From Gynuella sp050296195 (lineage in GTDB: Bacteria; Pseudomonadota; Gammaproteobacteria; Pseudomonadales; Natronospirillaceae), in assembly GCF_050296195.1 (NCBI RefSeq), contig NZ_JBNKRB010000034.1: a stretch of 64,000 nucleotides of DNA. One strand, 5' to 3'. A program made the position numbers and the translations under genes. The notes beneath the pieces are model-generated. The model was not told where the DNA came from and ran no database searches. It saw only the letters and a program-made list of their open reading frames with translations. Positions 52,404 through 62,797 of this stretch are shown piece after piece (positions within the stretch are counted from its first letter, which is position 1; the number at the start of each line of letters is the position of its first letter).

Positions 52404-53330
52404 ATGACAGAGGGATTCAAGCATAAAACCGTCCTGTTGGATGAGGCGGTCGAACAGTTAGTCATCGATCCATCGGGTGTCTATTTCGATGGAACCTTTG
52501 GGCGTGGCGGGCATAGTCGCCTTATATTGAGCTGTTTATCCAGCGCAGGCGCTCTTGTGGCTGTAGACAAAGATCCTGAAGCAATTCAGGAAGGTGACAG
52601 TCTGGTTGCTGAGGATTCGCGTTTTACAATGGTGCCAGGATCCTTTGCCGGTATTGAGTCGATCTCTCATTCCAAAGAAATACTGTTTGATGGCGTGTTG
52701 CTTGATCTGGGTGTTTCGTCCCCGCAGTTGGATGATGTTGATCGCGGATTCAGTTTCAGTCAGAACGGTCCTCTGGATATGCGAATGGACATCTCCTCAG
52801 GCATGACCGCCGCAGACTGGATCAATACTGCTGCTGAACAGGAAATCGCAGATGTTCTTTGGCAGTACGGGGAAGAGCGTTTTTCTCGTCGCATGGCAAA
52901 AGCCATCGTTGAACGCAGGATCGGTACACCCTTCACACATACATTGGATTTGGCCGATGTAATTGCCAAGGCCAATCCTCGCTGGGAAAAAAGAATTCAT
53001 CCTGCCACCCGGGCATTTCAGGCTATCAGAATCTTTATTAACAACGAACTCTCTGATCTTGAGGTTTTGCTGGCTACCCTGGATTCCGTATTGAAACCAG
53101 GTGGTCGTTTGGTTGTGATTAGCTTTCACAGCCTGGAGGACCGCTTGGTTAAACGCTTTATTCAGCAACATGAAAAAGATCCCTGGCCTGAAGGGCTGCC
53201 TATTCAAGGAAAGCAGTTTACTCCTCGTTTTCGCAGAGTCGGAAAGGCTATGAAAGCCAGTGCTGAGGAAATTGCTATAAATCCTAGGGCCCGAAGTGCT
53301 GTGATGCGTGTGGCGGAGAAGGCCAGATAA
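52404..53330 (+). CDS. rsmH: 16S rRNA m4C1402 methyltransferase RsmH
   Basis: N4-methylation of C1402, the partner modification to RsmI at the same nucleotide. 308 residues: HKTVLLDEAVEQL, DGTFGRGGHSRLIL (SAM loop), LLDLGVSSPQLDD, and the C-terminal SFHSLEDRLVKRF and RARSAVMRVAEK. AGGAA precedes the ATG; a GTG one codon upstream is possible. 2 nt before ftsL. Confidence 0.97.
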   Translation: MTEGFKHKTVLLDEAVEQLVIDPSGVYFDGTFGRGGHSRLILSCLSSAGALVAVDKDPEAIQEGDSLVAEDSRFTMVPGSFAGIESISHSKEILFDGVLLDLGVSSPQLDDVDRGFSFSQNGPLDMRMDISSGMTAADWINTAAEQEIADVLWQYGEERFSRRMAKAIVERRIGTPFTHTLDLADVIAKANPRWEKRIHPATRAFQAIRIFINNELSDLEVLLATLDSVLKPGGRLVVISFHSLEDRLVKRFIQQHEKDPWPEGLPIQGKQFTPRFRRVGKAMKASAEEIAINPRARSAVMRVAEKAR

Positions 53331-53332
53331 TT

Positions 53333-53599
53333 ATGGTTAAGGTCATAACCGGAGTGTTGGTGATCTTGGTACTGGCTTCAGGTGTAGGGGTCATTTATAG
53401 CACGCACCTGACGCGCAGCTATTTTACGCAGCTGCAGCAATTGGAAAAAGAAAGCGAAAAATTAAATACGTTGTATGGAAAATTACTACTTGAAGAGAGC
53501 GCGTTGTCTGCACCTGCGCGGATTGAGAACAAGGCCCGGGAGAGAGGCATGATTAACCCCAAGACTGATCAAATCAAAGTTCTGCAGGAGCAACCTTGA
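53333..53599 (+). CDS. ftsL: Cell division protein FtsL
   Basis: Small bitopic divisome protein that works with FtsB and FtsQ to activate FtsWI. 88 residues: a membrane helix (VITGVLVILVLASGVGVIY, about 4-22), then a leucine-zipper-like coiled coil (YFTQLQQLEKESEKLNTLYGKLLLEES). Low sequence identity is normal for the family; position before ftsI and topology identify it. Confidence 0.95.
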   Translation: MVKVITGVLVILVLASGVGVIYSTHLTRSYFTQLQQLEKESEKLNTLYGKLLLEESALSAPARIENKARERGMINPKTDQIKVLQEQP

Positions 53600-55314
53600 A
53601 CACCACTTTGCAGAACAATGGCAGGCAATTATTAGTTTACCTGATGCTGTTATCGGCGTTGGGGGCCGTGATCTGGAAAACTATTACGCTTCAGGTATTG
53701 GAAAAAAGTTTTTTGATCAATCAGGGTGATGCGCGAATTGAGGATACCCGAGAGTTGGTTGCTACCCGGGGAGTAATAACCGATCGAAATGGAAAAACTC
53801 TGGCTATGAGTACACCGCTTATTACGCTAACGGCGGAGCCTCGTAAGCTGGATGTTGACACTTTGCCATTGATTTCCAGACTGACAGATGTGTCTCTTGG
53901 TACGTTGAAAAAGCGCTACCAGCGCAGTTCTTCATATATGTTGATTCGCCGTCATATGGTTCCTCAGGAAGCAGAAAAAATTCTGGCATTAAGGTCAGAG
54001 AATAAAGGACTAAGAGGATTACGTTCAGAAGCAGAGTATCGTCGCTATTATCCGGCGGGAGAAGTGACCAGTCAGATCGTTGGTTTAACTAACGTAGATG
54101 AACAGGGTCAAGAAGGTCTCGAATTATCATTTGATTCTTACTTGTCTGGTCGTAATGGGAAAAAATCTGTTTTAACGGATGTATATGGACAGATTATTCG
54201 TGATGTGGAATTAACAGCTCCAGCAAAAAACGGGACTAATTTGGTATTGAGTATCGATCTTGATCTTCAGTACATGGCTTATCGCGAATTACTGGCAGCG
54301 GTAATCCGGCATAAGGCCCGCTCAGGGTCTCTGGTTATTCTTGATGTAAAAACCGGAGATATTCTGGCTATGGTCAACCAGCCATCCTTTAATCCCAATA
54401 ATCGCAGTAAGCTTAGTCCTGGAAGTATGCGCAACCGAGCTGTTACTGATGCAATTGAACCGGGATCTGTCATCAAGGCATTGACTCTTTCCGCAGCGCT
54501 TGAAACCGGTAAGTTTACAGTTGATCAGATGTTCAACACATCTCCGGGGTGGCGGCGTATCAATGGTTATACTATTCGCGATACTCACGACTACGGTGTT
54601 TTGAGCTTTGAAAAAGTACTGATTAAATCCAGTAATATCGGTGCTTCAGAAATTGCTCTCAAGGTCGGTCCTCAAAAGATGTTTAAAACCTTTCATGACT
54701 TTGGTCTTGGGCAAAGTACCGGGATTGGTTTTCCTGGCGAAGCAAATGGCGTACTGCCTAACAGAGTAAACTGGAAAGATATCGAACTGGCCACTCTTTC
54801 ATATGGTTATGGCCTCACCGTAACACCGCTGCAGCTAGCTGTGGCGTACGCAGCAATTGCTAATCACGGAAAAAGAGTAACACCTCATATTGTGCTAAAT
54901 GATGCCAGAGTTCAGAGCACTCAAATTATTTCAGAAAAAACAGCTCGCCTTATGACCCAGATGATGGAACAGGTGATTGAGAATGGTACCGGAAAAAAAG
55001 CCCGCAGCGATTTATATCGGATAGCAGGTAAGACGGGTACGGCTCATAAAGTTGGCAAGCATGGTTATGATGATAATAGGTATGCAGCTTCGTTTGCTGG
55101 ATTTGCACCAGTGAGTAATCCCAGGCTGGCGATGATTGTCAGTCTTGATGATGTGGTCGGTGATGAATACTACGGCGGAGAGGTTTCTGCACCTGTATTC
55201 GGGGCTGTGATGGAGCAGGCTCTAAGACATTTAGGCGTGAAACCGGATAAACAGAACAGTGATGTCAAAGACTATATAGCGAGCGATATTTTCTCATCAG
55301 GAGGCAATCAATGA
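53596..55314 (+). CDS. ftsI: Septal peptidoglycan transpeptidase FtsI (PBP3)
   Basis: Class B penicillin-binding protein that cross-links septal peptidoglycan with FtsW. 572 residues: one membrane helix (about 9-28), pedestal domain, and transpeptidase with S291-V-I-K294 (nucleophile), S345-S-N347 and K479-T-G-T482. Start appears to be TTG, overlapping the ftsL TGA (TTGA) with GGAG upstream; the next ATG lies inside the membrane helix and is unsuitable. Confidence 0.97.
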   Translation: MNTTLQNNGRQLLVYLMLLSALGAVIWKTITLQVLEKSFLINQGDARIEDTRELVATRGVITDRNGKTLAMSTPLITLTAEPRKLDVDTLPLISRLTDVSLGTLKKRYQRSSSYMLIRRHMVPQEAEKILALRSENKGLRGLRSEAEYRRYYPAGEVTSQIVGLTNVDEQGQEGLELSFDSYLSGRNGKKSVLTDVYGQIIRDVELTAPAKNGTNLVLSIDLDLQYMAYRELLAAVIRHKARSGSLVILDVKTGDILAMVNQPSFNPNNRSKLSPGSMRNRAVTDAIEPGSVIKALTLSAALETGKFTVDQMFNTSPGWRRINGYTIRDTHDYGVLSFEKVLIKSSNIGASEIALKVGPQKMFKTFHDFGLGQSTGIGFPGEANGVLPNRVNWKDIELATLSYGYGLTVTPLQLAVAYAAIANHGKRVTPHIVLNDARVQSTQIISEKTARLMTQMMEQVIENGTGKKARSDLYRIAGKTGTAHKVGKHGYDDNRYAASFAGFAPVSNPRLAMIVSLDDVVGDEYYGGEVSAPVFGAVMEQALRHLGVKPDKQNSDVKDYIASDIFSSGGNQ

Positions 55315-56762
55315 CTGCATTGTCTCTAAACAGATACTTTCCTGATGCTGCTTTTGAGCTAATGATTACTGGTATTCAACCAGACAGTCGTTTAGTTACT
55401 CAGGGTGATTTGTTTGTTGCTATGAAAGGCGCTCATCATGATGGTTTGATGTTTGTTGCTGAAGCAGAAAAAAAAGGCGCTGTCGCTGTATTGACGGATT
55501 CCGGCGCCCCGGTAAATACGTTATTACCGGTATTTAGAGTGACTGATATGCCAGCAGTTTTAAGTCAGCTGGCGGTTGATGTATATGAAAACCCCAGCCA
55601 GCGTCTGCATATGATTGGTGTGACGGGAACGAATGGTAAAACCTCCACCTGCCAGTTCATTGCTCAGATGCTGAGCTTGTTAGATCGGCGCACTGCTTAT
55701 ATTGGTACTAATGGTCAGGGTATTTGGCCGAATTTGTCCATGATTGATAACACCACTTTAGATATTGTGCGTAATCAGCAGGTACTTAGACAGTTTGCGG
55801 ACAATGGTGCTTCATATTGTGCGATGGAGGTGTCCTCTCATGGCTTGGATCAACAGCGTATTCGAGGTATCGCTTTTGAGTGTGCGGTGTTTACCAATCT
55901 GAGCCGTGATCATCTGGACTATCATAAAACGCTGGAAGCATATGGCACCGCTAAGAAGAAGCTTTTTACTGATTATGATGTCGAAAAAGCGGTGATCAAT
56001 CTGGATGATGCATTGGGGAGAGAACTGCTTGATATAACAAAACTGAATTGTCTGAGTTATTCTATTGTTGATCAGCATGCTGACCTTTTTGTGTCAGATA
56101 TCGTGTTTCAACCTCAGGGAATGTCTTTCAATCTTCATTTCCATCATCAGATAGAAAGTGTATCGGTTGGTTTGATTGGCAGGTTTAATATTGCCAACAT
56201 ACTGGCAGCTGCAGGCGTACTGATACAACAGGGTTACTCATTGCCTCAAATAGCTTCGGTACTGCCTGAGCTGCATCCCATACAAGGACGGATGCAGCTC
56301 ATTACCGGTGAGCATCACAAAACGGTTTCTATCGATTATTCACATACTCCCGATTCTCTGGAAAAGGCCTTGTTGGCCATGCGCGATCATTGTAGTGGTC
56401 AACTATGGGTGGTGTTTGGTTGTGGTGGAGACCGTGATTCAGGAAAAAGACCACTGATGGCGCAAGTGGCAGAACGTTTTGCGGACCATGTTGTGGTCAC
56501 AGATGATAATCCTCGTACTGAGTCTTCGAGTGCCATTATGGCCGACATTCGTGATGGTTTTTCTGAATCTGAAATTGAAAATGTGCGGTTTATTGCTGAC
56601 AGAAAGCAGGCGATAAAACATACGTTGTTGAAGATGAGGACTGGTGACAGCGTATTGATTGCCGGTAAGGGGCATGAGGATTACCAGATTGTCGGAACGA
56701 AAAAACACCACTTCTCTGACTATGAAGTCGTTACAAAGTTGGCAGCGGAGGTGGGTTTATGA
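55311..56762 (+). CDS. murE: UDP-MurNAc-L-Ala-D-Glu:meso-DAP ligase
   Basis: Adds the third stem-peptide residue. 483 residues with the ATP loop GVTGTNGKTST, the carbamylated-Lys region, and D399-N-P-R402, the DNPR motif for meso-diaminopimelate, so the organism has DAP-type peptidoglycan. Overlaps ftsI (ATGA) and murF. Confidence 0.97.
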   Translation: MTALSLNRYFPDAAFELMITGIQPDSRLVTQGDLFVAMKGAHHDGLMFVAEAEKKGAVAVLTDSGAPVNTLLPVFRVTDMPAVLSQLAVDVYENPSQRLHMIGVTGTNGKTSTCQFIAQMLSLLDRRTAYIGTNGQGIWPNLSMIDNTTLDIVRNQQVLRQFADNGASYCAMEVSSHGLDQQRIRGIAFECAVFTNLSRDHLDYHKTLEAYGTAKKKLFTDYDVEKAVINLDDALGRELLDITKLNCLSYSIVDQHADLFVSDIVFQPQGMSFNLHFHHQIESVSVGLIGRFNIANILAAAGVLIQQGYSLPQIASVLPELHPIQGRMQLITGEHHKTVSIDYSHTPDSLEKALLAMRDHCSGQLWVVFGCGGDRDSGKRPLMAQVAERFADHVVVTDDNPRTESSSAIMADIRDGFSESEIENVRFIADRKQAIKHTLLKMRTGDSVLIAGKGHEDYQIVGTKKHHFSDYEVVTKLAAEVGL

Positions 56763-58111
56763 TTCGTACATTCAATTTGTCAGAACTACACCAGATAATT
56801 CCCGGAGCAACCTTAAAAGGTCAGGATGTTGCGGTGACATCCATATCGACTGATAGTCGTAGTCTCAAGGCCGGAGAAACATACCTGGCACTCAAAGGCC
56901 TCCATTTCGATGGTCACCAGTTTGTCGCGCAATGTATTGAAAAAGGTGCGGTAGCACTCGTTGTAGAACACCAGCATGACACGGATATACCGCAATTGAT
57001 CGTACCAGATAGTCTGGTGGCATTGTCCCTTATAGCTCAATTTAATCGAAGACTGTGTAACGGAAATATTTTGGGTTTAACGGGAAGTGCCGGCAAGACA
57101 TCTACCAAGGAAATGTTGCTGTCTGTGTGTTCTTTGCATGGTAACACCATTGCGACTCAGGCAAATTTGAATAATAACATTGGTGTTCCCTTTACATTGC
57201 TGAGAATTGCTGGGAACACAGAGTTTGCCATCGTGGAAATGGGTACAAATACACCTGGAGAAATCAATTTTTCCAGTAGGTGTGCTGAACCGGACATTGG
57301 TTTGATTCTCAACGCCTCAGAACAACATTACGAAGGCTTTGGCAGTTTGGCTGCGATACGCGAAGAAAAATCAGATCTACTGAATGGTATGTCTCAAGGC
57401 GGTACAGCAATTCTGAATGCTGATGATGGCGCTTATAACGGATGGTTAGAGAAAGCGCGGGAAAAATCATTAAAAGTCGTTTCCTTTGCTGTTAAACGAA
57501 ATGATGCAGATTTTACTGCAGATCAACTAACCAGTGATGAAAATGGGAAGTTTTCATTTCAATTGCGAACTGGCGGAGAAAAAGTTCGTATTGCATTAAA
57601 TGTTGCTGGCCGCCACCAGGTTTCTAATGCGTTGGCTTGTGCAGCCATGGCTTATGCCGCGGGCATAAAGCTGGTGACCATTCAAAAAGGCTTGGAACGT
57701 TTTGTCGGTGTGACTAAGCGGCTCGAAGTTTTAAATGGTATCAATGGAACGTGGATCTATAACGATACTTATAATGCCAGTCCTGCGTCTGTTTATGCAG
57801 GACTTGACCTGATGGCAGATATTACCGGCAGAAGCATTGCAGTATTGGGCGATATGGCTGAACTTGGTGGCGAAAGTATTTCACTTCATAAAGCCATCAG
57901 TCACTACGCGGAACGGAAAGCCAATCTGGTATTTTTTTATGGTCCACAGTTTGCGGGTGCCGCCGTTCAGAATGTTTATCTGGATAAACTTGAATTAATC
58001 ACCGCGATAAAAGCAATTCTGCGAAAAAATGACAGGATATTGGTTAAGGGTGCTAACTGTATGAAGATGCAAGATGTAGTAAACGCATTAATACTGGAGA
58101 GTGCCCAATGA
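56759..58111 (+). CDS. murF: UDP-MurNAc-tripeptide:D-Ala-D-Ala ligase
   Basis: Completes the UDP-MurNAc-pentapeptide. 450 residues with SISTDSRSLKAGETYLALKG at the N-terminus, the P-loop GLTGSAGKTSTKEML, NNNIGVPFTLL, and WIYNDTYNASPASV. Overlaps murE and mraY by 4 nt each, suggesting coupled translation. Confidence 0.97.
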   Translation: MIRTFNLSELHQIIPGATLKGQDVAVTSISTDSRSLKAGETYLALKGLHFDGHQFVAQCIEKGAVALVVEHQHDTDIPQLIVPDSLVALSLIAQFNRRLCNGNILGLTGSAGKTSTKEMLLSVCSLHGNTIATQANLNNNIGVPFTLLRIAGNTEFAIVEMGTNTPGEINFSSRCAEPDIGLILNASEQHYEGFGSLAAIREEKSDLLNGMSQGGTAILNADDGAYNGWLEKAREKSLKVVSFAVKRNDADFTADQLTSDENGKFSFQLRTGGEKVRIALNVAGRHQVSNALACAAMAYAAGIKLVTIQKGLERFVGVTKRLEVLNGINGTWIYNDTYNASPASVYAGLDLMADITGRSIAVLGDMAELGGESISLHKAISHYAERKANLVFFYGPQFAGAAVQNVYLDKLELITAIKAILRKNDRILVKGANCMKMQDVVNALILESAQ

Positions 58112-59193
58112 TTTACTGGCTCTCACCTTATTTAGAACATATTCACTCTGGTTTTGGAGTACTTCAGTATCTGACCATGAGGGCGATTCTGGGAGTATTG
58201 ACGGCATTGGCTGTCAGTTTATTTTTGGGCCCCAGAATGATTGAGCGCTTGAAGCATTATCAGATCGGTCAGGCTGTTCGAAGTGATGGACCTCAAACTC
58301 ACTTAAGCAAAGCCGGTACTCCCACAATGGGTGGCGCTTTGATTTTGGTATCGATGATTGTCAGTACTTTGTTGTGGTCTGATCTGACTAATCGTTATGT
58401 CTGGGTTGTAGTTGTCGTTACTATCATGTTTGGCGCCGTTGGTTGGGTGGATGACTATAAAAAAGTCGTACAAAAAAACTCAAGAGGATTACCTGCCAGG
58501 TGGAAGTATTTTTGGCAATCCATTGCAGGTTTTGGAGCGGCTATATTCCTTTTTTCCACTGCCACGAGTCCGATAGAAACTTCGTTAATCCTGCCTTTCT
58601 TTAAGAATGTTGCGTTACCGTTAAGTGGGGCATTGTTTGTATTGTTGACGTACTTTGTCATTGTCGGTACCAGCAACGCTGTCAACCTGACGGATGGTTT
58701 GGATGGACTGGCTATATTGCCATCTGTCTTGATTTCGGGAGCATTTGCGATATTTGCTTATGTTACCGGCAACATTAATTTTGCCGAATATCTGAATATC
58801 CCATATGTCGCAGGCAGTGGCGAAATGATTATTTTTTGCGGCTCAATTGTCGGAGCCGGTTTAGGGTTTTTGTGGTTTAACACCTACCCGGCTCAGGTAT
58901 TTATGGGCGATGTCGGAGCACTTGCATTAGGAGCTGCCATTGGTGTGGTTGCCGTCATTGTCCGCCAGGAAATTGTATTGGTTATTATGGGAGGAGTTTT
59001 TGTCGCAGAAACGCTTTCCGTTATTTTACAGGTTGCCTCGTTCAAGTTGACTGGAAAGCGAATTTTTCGCATGGCGCCTCTGCATCACCATTATGAATTA
59101 AAAGGCTGGCCGGAGCCGCGAGTGATTGTTCGTTTCTGGATTATTACCGTGGTTCTGGTGCTTATCGGTCTGGCAACGTTGAAAATCAGGTAA
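58108..59193 (+). CDS. mraY: Phospho-MurNAc-pentapeptide translocase MraY
   Basis: Polytopic inner-membrane enzyme that forms lipid I on undecaprenyl phosphate. 361 residues and about ten membrane helices; signature blocks SKAGTPTMGGALI, GWVDDYKKVV (catalytic Asp pair), NAVNLTDGLDGLA, VFMGDVGALALG and the cytosolic MAPLHHHYELKGW His cluster. Confidence 0.98.
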   Translation: MIYWLSPYLEHIHSGFGVLQYLTMRAILGVLTALAVSLFLGPRMIERLKHYQIGQAVRSDGPQTHLSKAGTPTMGGALILVSMIVSTLLWSDLTNRYVWVVVVVTIMFGAVGWVDDYKKVVQKNSRGLPARWKYFWQSIAGFGAAIFLFSTATSPIETSLILPFFKNVALPLSGALFVLLTYFVIVGTSNAVNLTDGLDGLAILPSVLISGAFAIFAYVTGNINFAEYLNIPYVAGSGEMIIFCGSIVGAGLGFLWFNTYPAQVFMGDVGALALGAAIGVVAVIVRQEIVLVIMGGVFVAETLSVILQVASFKLTGKRIFRMAPLHHHYELKGWPEPRVIVRFWIITVVLVLIGLATLKIR

Positions 59194-59196
59194 GAC

Positions 59197-60555
59197 ATGG
59201 AACAACAGCTCAACAGTAAAAAATATGCAGTTGTCGGTCTGGGAATGACCGGGCTTTCTGCTGCCCGTTATTTACTGAGCAAAAAACGGTCGGTTCTAAT
59301 AATGGATACCCGTATCAATCCTCCTGGTTTGAAAGAACTTACCGAGCAGTATCCGAATGTCAGAGTCTTAACGGGGGCGCTTGATCCGGAAAAGCTTATC
59401 GAGGTTGACGAAATCATCCTTAGTCCGGGTTTGTCTGTTCATTTGCCAGAAATACAGCATGCAATTAAGAGCGGAGTACAGGTATCCGGTGATATTGATC
59501 TGTTTTTGGAGCAGCTTGATAGTACTCAAACTCAAGTGATTGCGATTACTGGCTCAAATGGAAAAAGTACGGTTACCGCATTGGTCGGAGAAATGGCAAG
59601 AGCAGCAAGCTCGCGGACAGCTGTATGTGGCAATATCGGGGTGCCGGTGTTGGATTTTGTAGATCGGGATCTTGATTTCGTCGTTTTGGAGTTGTCCAGT
59701 TTTCAATTGGAAACACTGAATCGTATGTCTGGTCATATTGCCACTATTCTGAATATCTCTGAAGATCACATGGATCGTTACGAGAGTATTGAAGACTATG
59801 TCCGGGCAAAGCAGCGAATATTAATGGGTAGTCGGGCCGTCGTGGTAAATCTGGATGATGACTACACAACGTGTGGACAGAACTATCCAGCTGCTCATGT
59901 CGATTACAGTCTGGAAGTTTCTGTCAAAAATGGTTTTTCTCTTCAGGTGACTGAAGATGGTAATAAAGCCATTCTGTTTAATGGCGATGAAATTTGGGTC
60001 AACGGTTCGCAGTTAAAACTAAAAGGCTTGCATAACCTGGCTAACATTATGGCGGCATTTTCATTAGGGCAATTAGCCGGTATCCGCAAGGAGATAATGG
60101 TCGATGTCGCCTGTCGTTTTGCTGGTCTCGATCATCGCTGTGAATGGGTTGCAGAGAAAAATGGCACTGTTTTTATCGATGACTCAAAAGGTACTAATGT
60201 TGGAGCTACAATAGCGGCATTAAGGGGATTGGGTGATGAATCTCTAAAGCATATTGTTTTGATCGCAGGCGGAATTGGCAAAGGAGCGGATTTCCACGAA
60301 CTTGGTCAAATGATTCAACGTTTTTGCCGAAAAGTAATTTTGATTGGACAGGATGCTGAATTGATTGCGAAGCACTTAAATTCTATCGAGCATCTATTTA
60401 CGGATACATTGCAGAACGCTGTCGATAAGGCTTATGAAGTAGCAAAGCCGGGTGACCTGGTATTGCTGTCCCCAGCCTGTGCCAGTATGGATATGTTTAA
60501 GAATTTTGAGGATCGAGGAAATCAGTTCAAACGAATTGTGGGAGAGTTGCAATGA
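59197..60555 (+). CDS. murD: UDP-MurNAc-L-alanine:D-glutamate ligase
   Basis: Adds D-Glu to the nucleotide precursor. 452 residues: N-terminal Rossmann VVGLGMTGLSAARYLL, P-loop AITGSNGKSTVTALVG, ELSSFQLET, LDHRCEWV and DDSKGTNVGATIAAL, all typical. 3 nt after mraY. Confidence 0.97.
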   Translation: MEQQLNSKKYAVVGLGMTGLSAARYLLSKKRSVLIMDTRINPPGLKELTEQYPNVRVLTGALDPEKLIEVDEIILSPGLSVHLPEIQHAIKSGVQVSGDIDLFLEQLDSTQTQVIAITGSNGKSTVTALVGEMARAASSRTAVCGNIGVPVLDFVDRDLDFVVLELSSFQLETLNRMSGHIATILNISEDHMDRYESIEDYVRAKQRILMGSRAVVVNLDDDYTTCGQNYPAAHVDYSLEVSVKNGFSLQVTEDGNKAILFNGDEIWVNGSQLKLKGLHNLANIMAAFSLGQLAGIRKEIMVDVACRFAGLDHRCEWVAEKNGTVFIDDSKGTNVGATIAALRGLGDESLKHIVLIAGGIGKGADFHELGQMIQRFCRKVILIGQDAELIAKHLNSIEHLFTDTLQNAVDKAYEVAKPGDLVLLSPACASMDMFKNFEDRGNQFKRIVGELQ

Positions 60556-61715
60556 CCACGATTCCGATGGTGTCTGATGTCAGTCATGAGGGCTCTTACT
60601 ATGACAAGTGGTTCATGGTAGCGGTGATTAGTTTATTGGCAATTGGATTTTTGGTTGTCTGTTCTTCATCCATTGAGTACTCAAACAAGCTTTATGGCAG
60701 TTCTTTCTCAATTGTGATTCGTCACGGTATATACATATTTATAGGGCTTGTAGCAGCCCTTGTCATTAGGCAAATACCTATTGCTGTCTGGCAGAAAAAT
60801 GACTGGATCTTATTGTTGTTAGGCCTAGCACTGTTGGTAGCGGTACTGATTCCTGGTATTGGGAGGTTAGTGAACGGTAGTTGGCGCTGGATAAGACTTG
60901 GTCCAATTGGCATCCAATCAAGTGAATTAATGAAGTTTTTTTTGGTGATTTATATATCCGGTTATCTGATCAGAAGAGCTGAAGAAGTCAAAAGTCAGTG
61001 GTCAGGGTTTCTGAAACCGATTGTGGTATTGGCAATTGTTATTGTATTGCTGCTGTTGGAGCCTGACTTTGGTGCTGTTGTCGTCACTCTGTCGGCAGTG
61101 TTGGGAATGATGTTTTTAGGCGGAGTCAGGGCCAGCCAGTTCTTTGTCCTGGTCGTTGTTTGTTCAGCAGCAGTTGGTTTGTTGGCTATTGAGCAACCTT
61201 ATCGGGTTCAGCGTTTGCTAGCATTTACCGATCCATGGTCTTCAGAAAATGTATTTGGATCGGGTTATCAATTAACGCAAGCACTTATTGCTTTTGGTCG
61301 TGGTGAATGGTTTGGAGTCGGGATTGGTAACAGTATCTTGAAACTGTTTTATCTGCCCGAAGCGCATACCGATTTTGTGTTCGCCATTCTTGGTGAAGAG
61401 TATGGATTATTTGGTGTTATGGTTGTTTTGGCACTGTTTACCGTTCTGATTGCAAGGATTTTCGTAGCTGGTCGTCTGGCGGAACAAAAACAACAGATTT
61501 TTTCTGCATATGTTTGTTATGGAATTGCCATTATTCTAGCTGTTCAGGCGCTCATTAATGTGGGGGTTAATATTGGTTTGTTACCCACTAAAGGACTGAC
61601 TTTGCCACTACTTAGTTATGGTGGCTCCAGTATCGTTGTGACTCTTGGAATGCTGGCCTTTGTGGCACGCGCTTATAGCGAAGCATTGAGTGTTTCGACG
61701 GAGGAAGCGCAATGA
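60552..61715 (+). CDS. ftsW: Septal peptidoglycan polymerase FtsW
   Basis: SEDS-family glycosyltransferase that polymerises lipid II at the septum with FtsI. 387 residues, about ten membrane helices; NGSWRWIRLGPIGIQSSELMK, LLEPDFGAVVV, and the AHTDFVFAILGEEYGLFG and LPLLSYGGSSIV blocks including the catalytic Asp region. Overlaps murD and murG by 4 nt. Confidence 0.97.
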   Translation: MTTIPMVSDVSHEGSYYDKWFMVAVISLLAIGFLVVCSSSIEYSNKLYGSSFSIVIRHGIYIFIGLVAALVIRQIPIAVWQKNDWILLLLGLALLVAVLIPGIGRLVNGSWRWIRLGPIGIQSSELMKFFLVIYISGYLIRRAEEVKSQWSGFLKPIVVLAIVIVLLLLEPDFGAVVVTLSAVLGMMFLGGVRASQFFVLVVVCSAAVGLLAIEQPYRVQRLLAFTDPWSSENVFGSGYQLTQALIAFGRGEWFGVGIGNSILKLFYLPEAHTDFVFAILGEEYGLFGVMVVLALFTVLIARIFVAGRLAEQKQQIFSAYVCYGIAIILAVQALINVGVNIGLLPTKGLTLPLLSYGGSSIVVTLGMLAFVARAYSEALSVSTEEAQ

Positions 61716-62791
61716 GTTGGAAAGTGCTGGTAATGGCGGGTGGTACTGGGGGACATATTTATCCGGCTATGGCAGTGGCAGAAACGATGGTCAAACAAGG
61801 GATGCTTGTTCACTGGTTGGGTGCTATGCGTGGGATGGAGGCAGATCTTGTGGCTAACACCGAATTTCCGTTGCACTTGCTACCGGTTACAGCATATCAG
61901 GGAGGCGGTTTAAAGCGTAAATTCATTGCGCCATTGAATCTCTTAAGATCAGTATATGCGGCATTACGGATACTCGATCAGGTGAAGCCGGATATGGTCG
62001 TTGGCTTTGGTGGGTATGCATCGGCGCCCGGAGCAATTGCTGCCAAGATAAAACGTATCCCGGTGTTAATCCATGAGCAGAACGGAACGCCCGGAATGAC
62101 CAATGCCTATTTGAGTCGTTGGGTGGAAAAAGTGATTCAGGCTTTTCCTCAGACGTTTCCAGAAAAGGTTAATCCAATTACCTTGGGTAACCCTGTGCGG
62201 GGCAAGCTGGCTAATGTTAAAAAAATGCAGGAATGTGAAAACCTGCAGCGGGTCTTAATTCTGGGTGGTAGTTCAGGTGCTCAATCATTGAATATCATTA
62301 TGCCAGAAGTATTTTCACAGATTGATGAGCGACAAAGACCGGAAATTTATCATCAAACTGGTCAAGGAAAGTTGGAAGAGACATTGTCCTGTTATCAACA
62401 GTGTGGTGTTGAGGCAAATGTTGTTGAGTATATAGATAATATGGCAACAGCTTATGACTGGGCAGAGCTGGTGATATCCAGATCCGGAGCCTCGACTGTT
62501 TCTGAATTGGCGGTAGCCGGCAGACCTTCGATCCTGATTCCCTATCCGTGGCATAAAGATCAGCAGCAGTACTTTAATGCCAGAGTGTTAACCGACATCC
62601 ATGGGGCAGTTGTGTGTGAGCAGAATGAACAATTGAGCCAAAATCTGCTGCATCATATTAAACAATTAATGGGCAATCCAAAGACGCTGGTTAACATGGC
62701 CACCGCTTTGGAACAAGTTGCTATTCGGGATTCAGCGGAAAGAATTGTGCGTTTGATCGAGAAATTTTTGACAGGAAGAAGGCAGGGGTAA
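61712..62791 (+). CDS. murG: Lipid II synthase MurG
   Basis: Peripheral GT-B transferase that adds GlcNAc to lipid I. 359 residues: GGTGGHIYPAMAVAE, GFGGYASAPGAIAA, HEQNGTPGMTN, LGGSSGAQSLN, SRSGASTVSELAVAGRPSILIPYPWHKDQQQ. 7 nt before murC. Confidence 0.97.
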   Translation: MSWKVLVMAGGTGGHIYPAMAVAETMVKQGMLVHWLGAMRGMEADLVANTEFPLHLLPVTAYQGGGLKRKFIAPLNLLRSVYAALRILDQVKPDMVVGFGGYASAPGAIAAKIKRIPVLIHEQNGTPGMTNAYLSRWVEKVIQAFPQTFPEKVNPITLGNPVRGKLANVKKMQECENLQRVLILGGSSGAQSLNIIMPEVFSQIDERQRPEIYHQTGQGKLEETLSCYQQCGVEANVVEYIDNMATAYDWAELVISRSGASTVSELAVAGRPSILIPYPWHKDQQQYFNARVLTDIHGAVVCEQNEQLSQNLLHHIKQLMGNPKTLVNMATALEQVAIRDSAERIVRLIEKFLTGRRQG

Positions 62792-62797
62792 TGCGAA

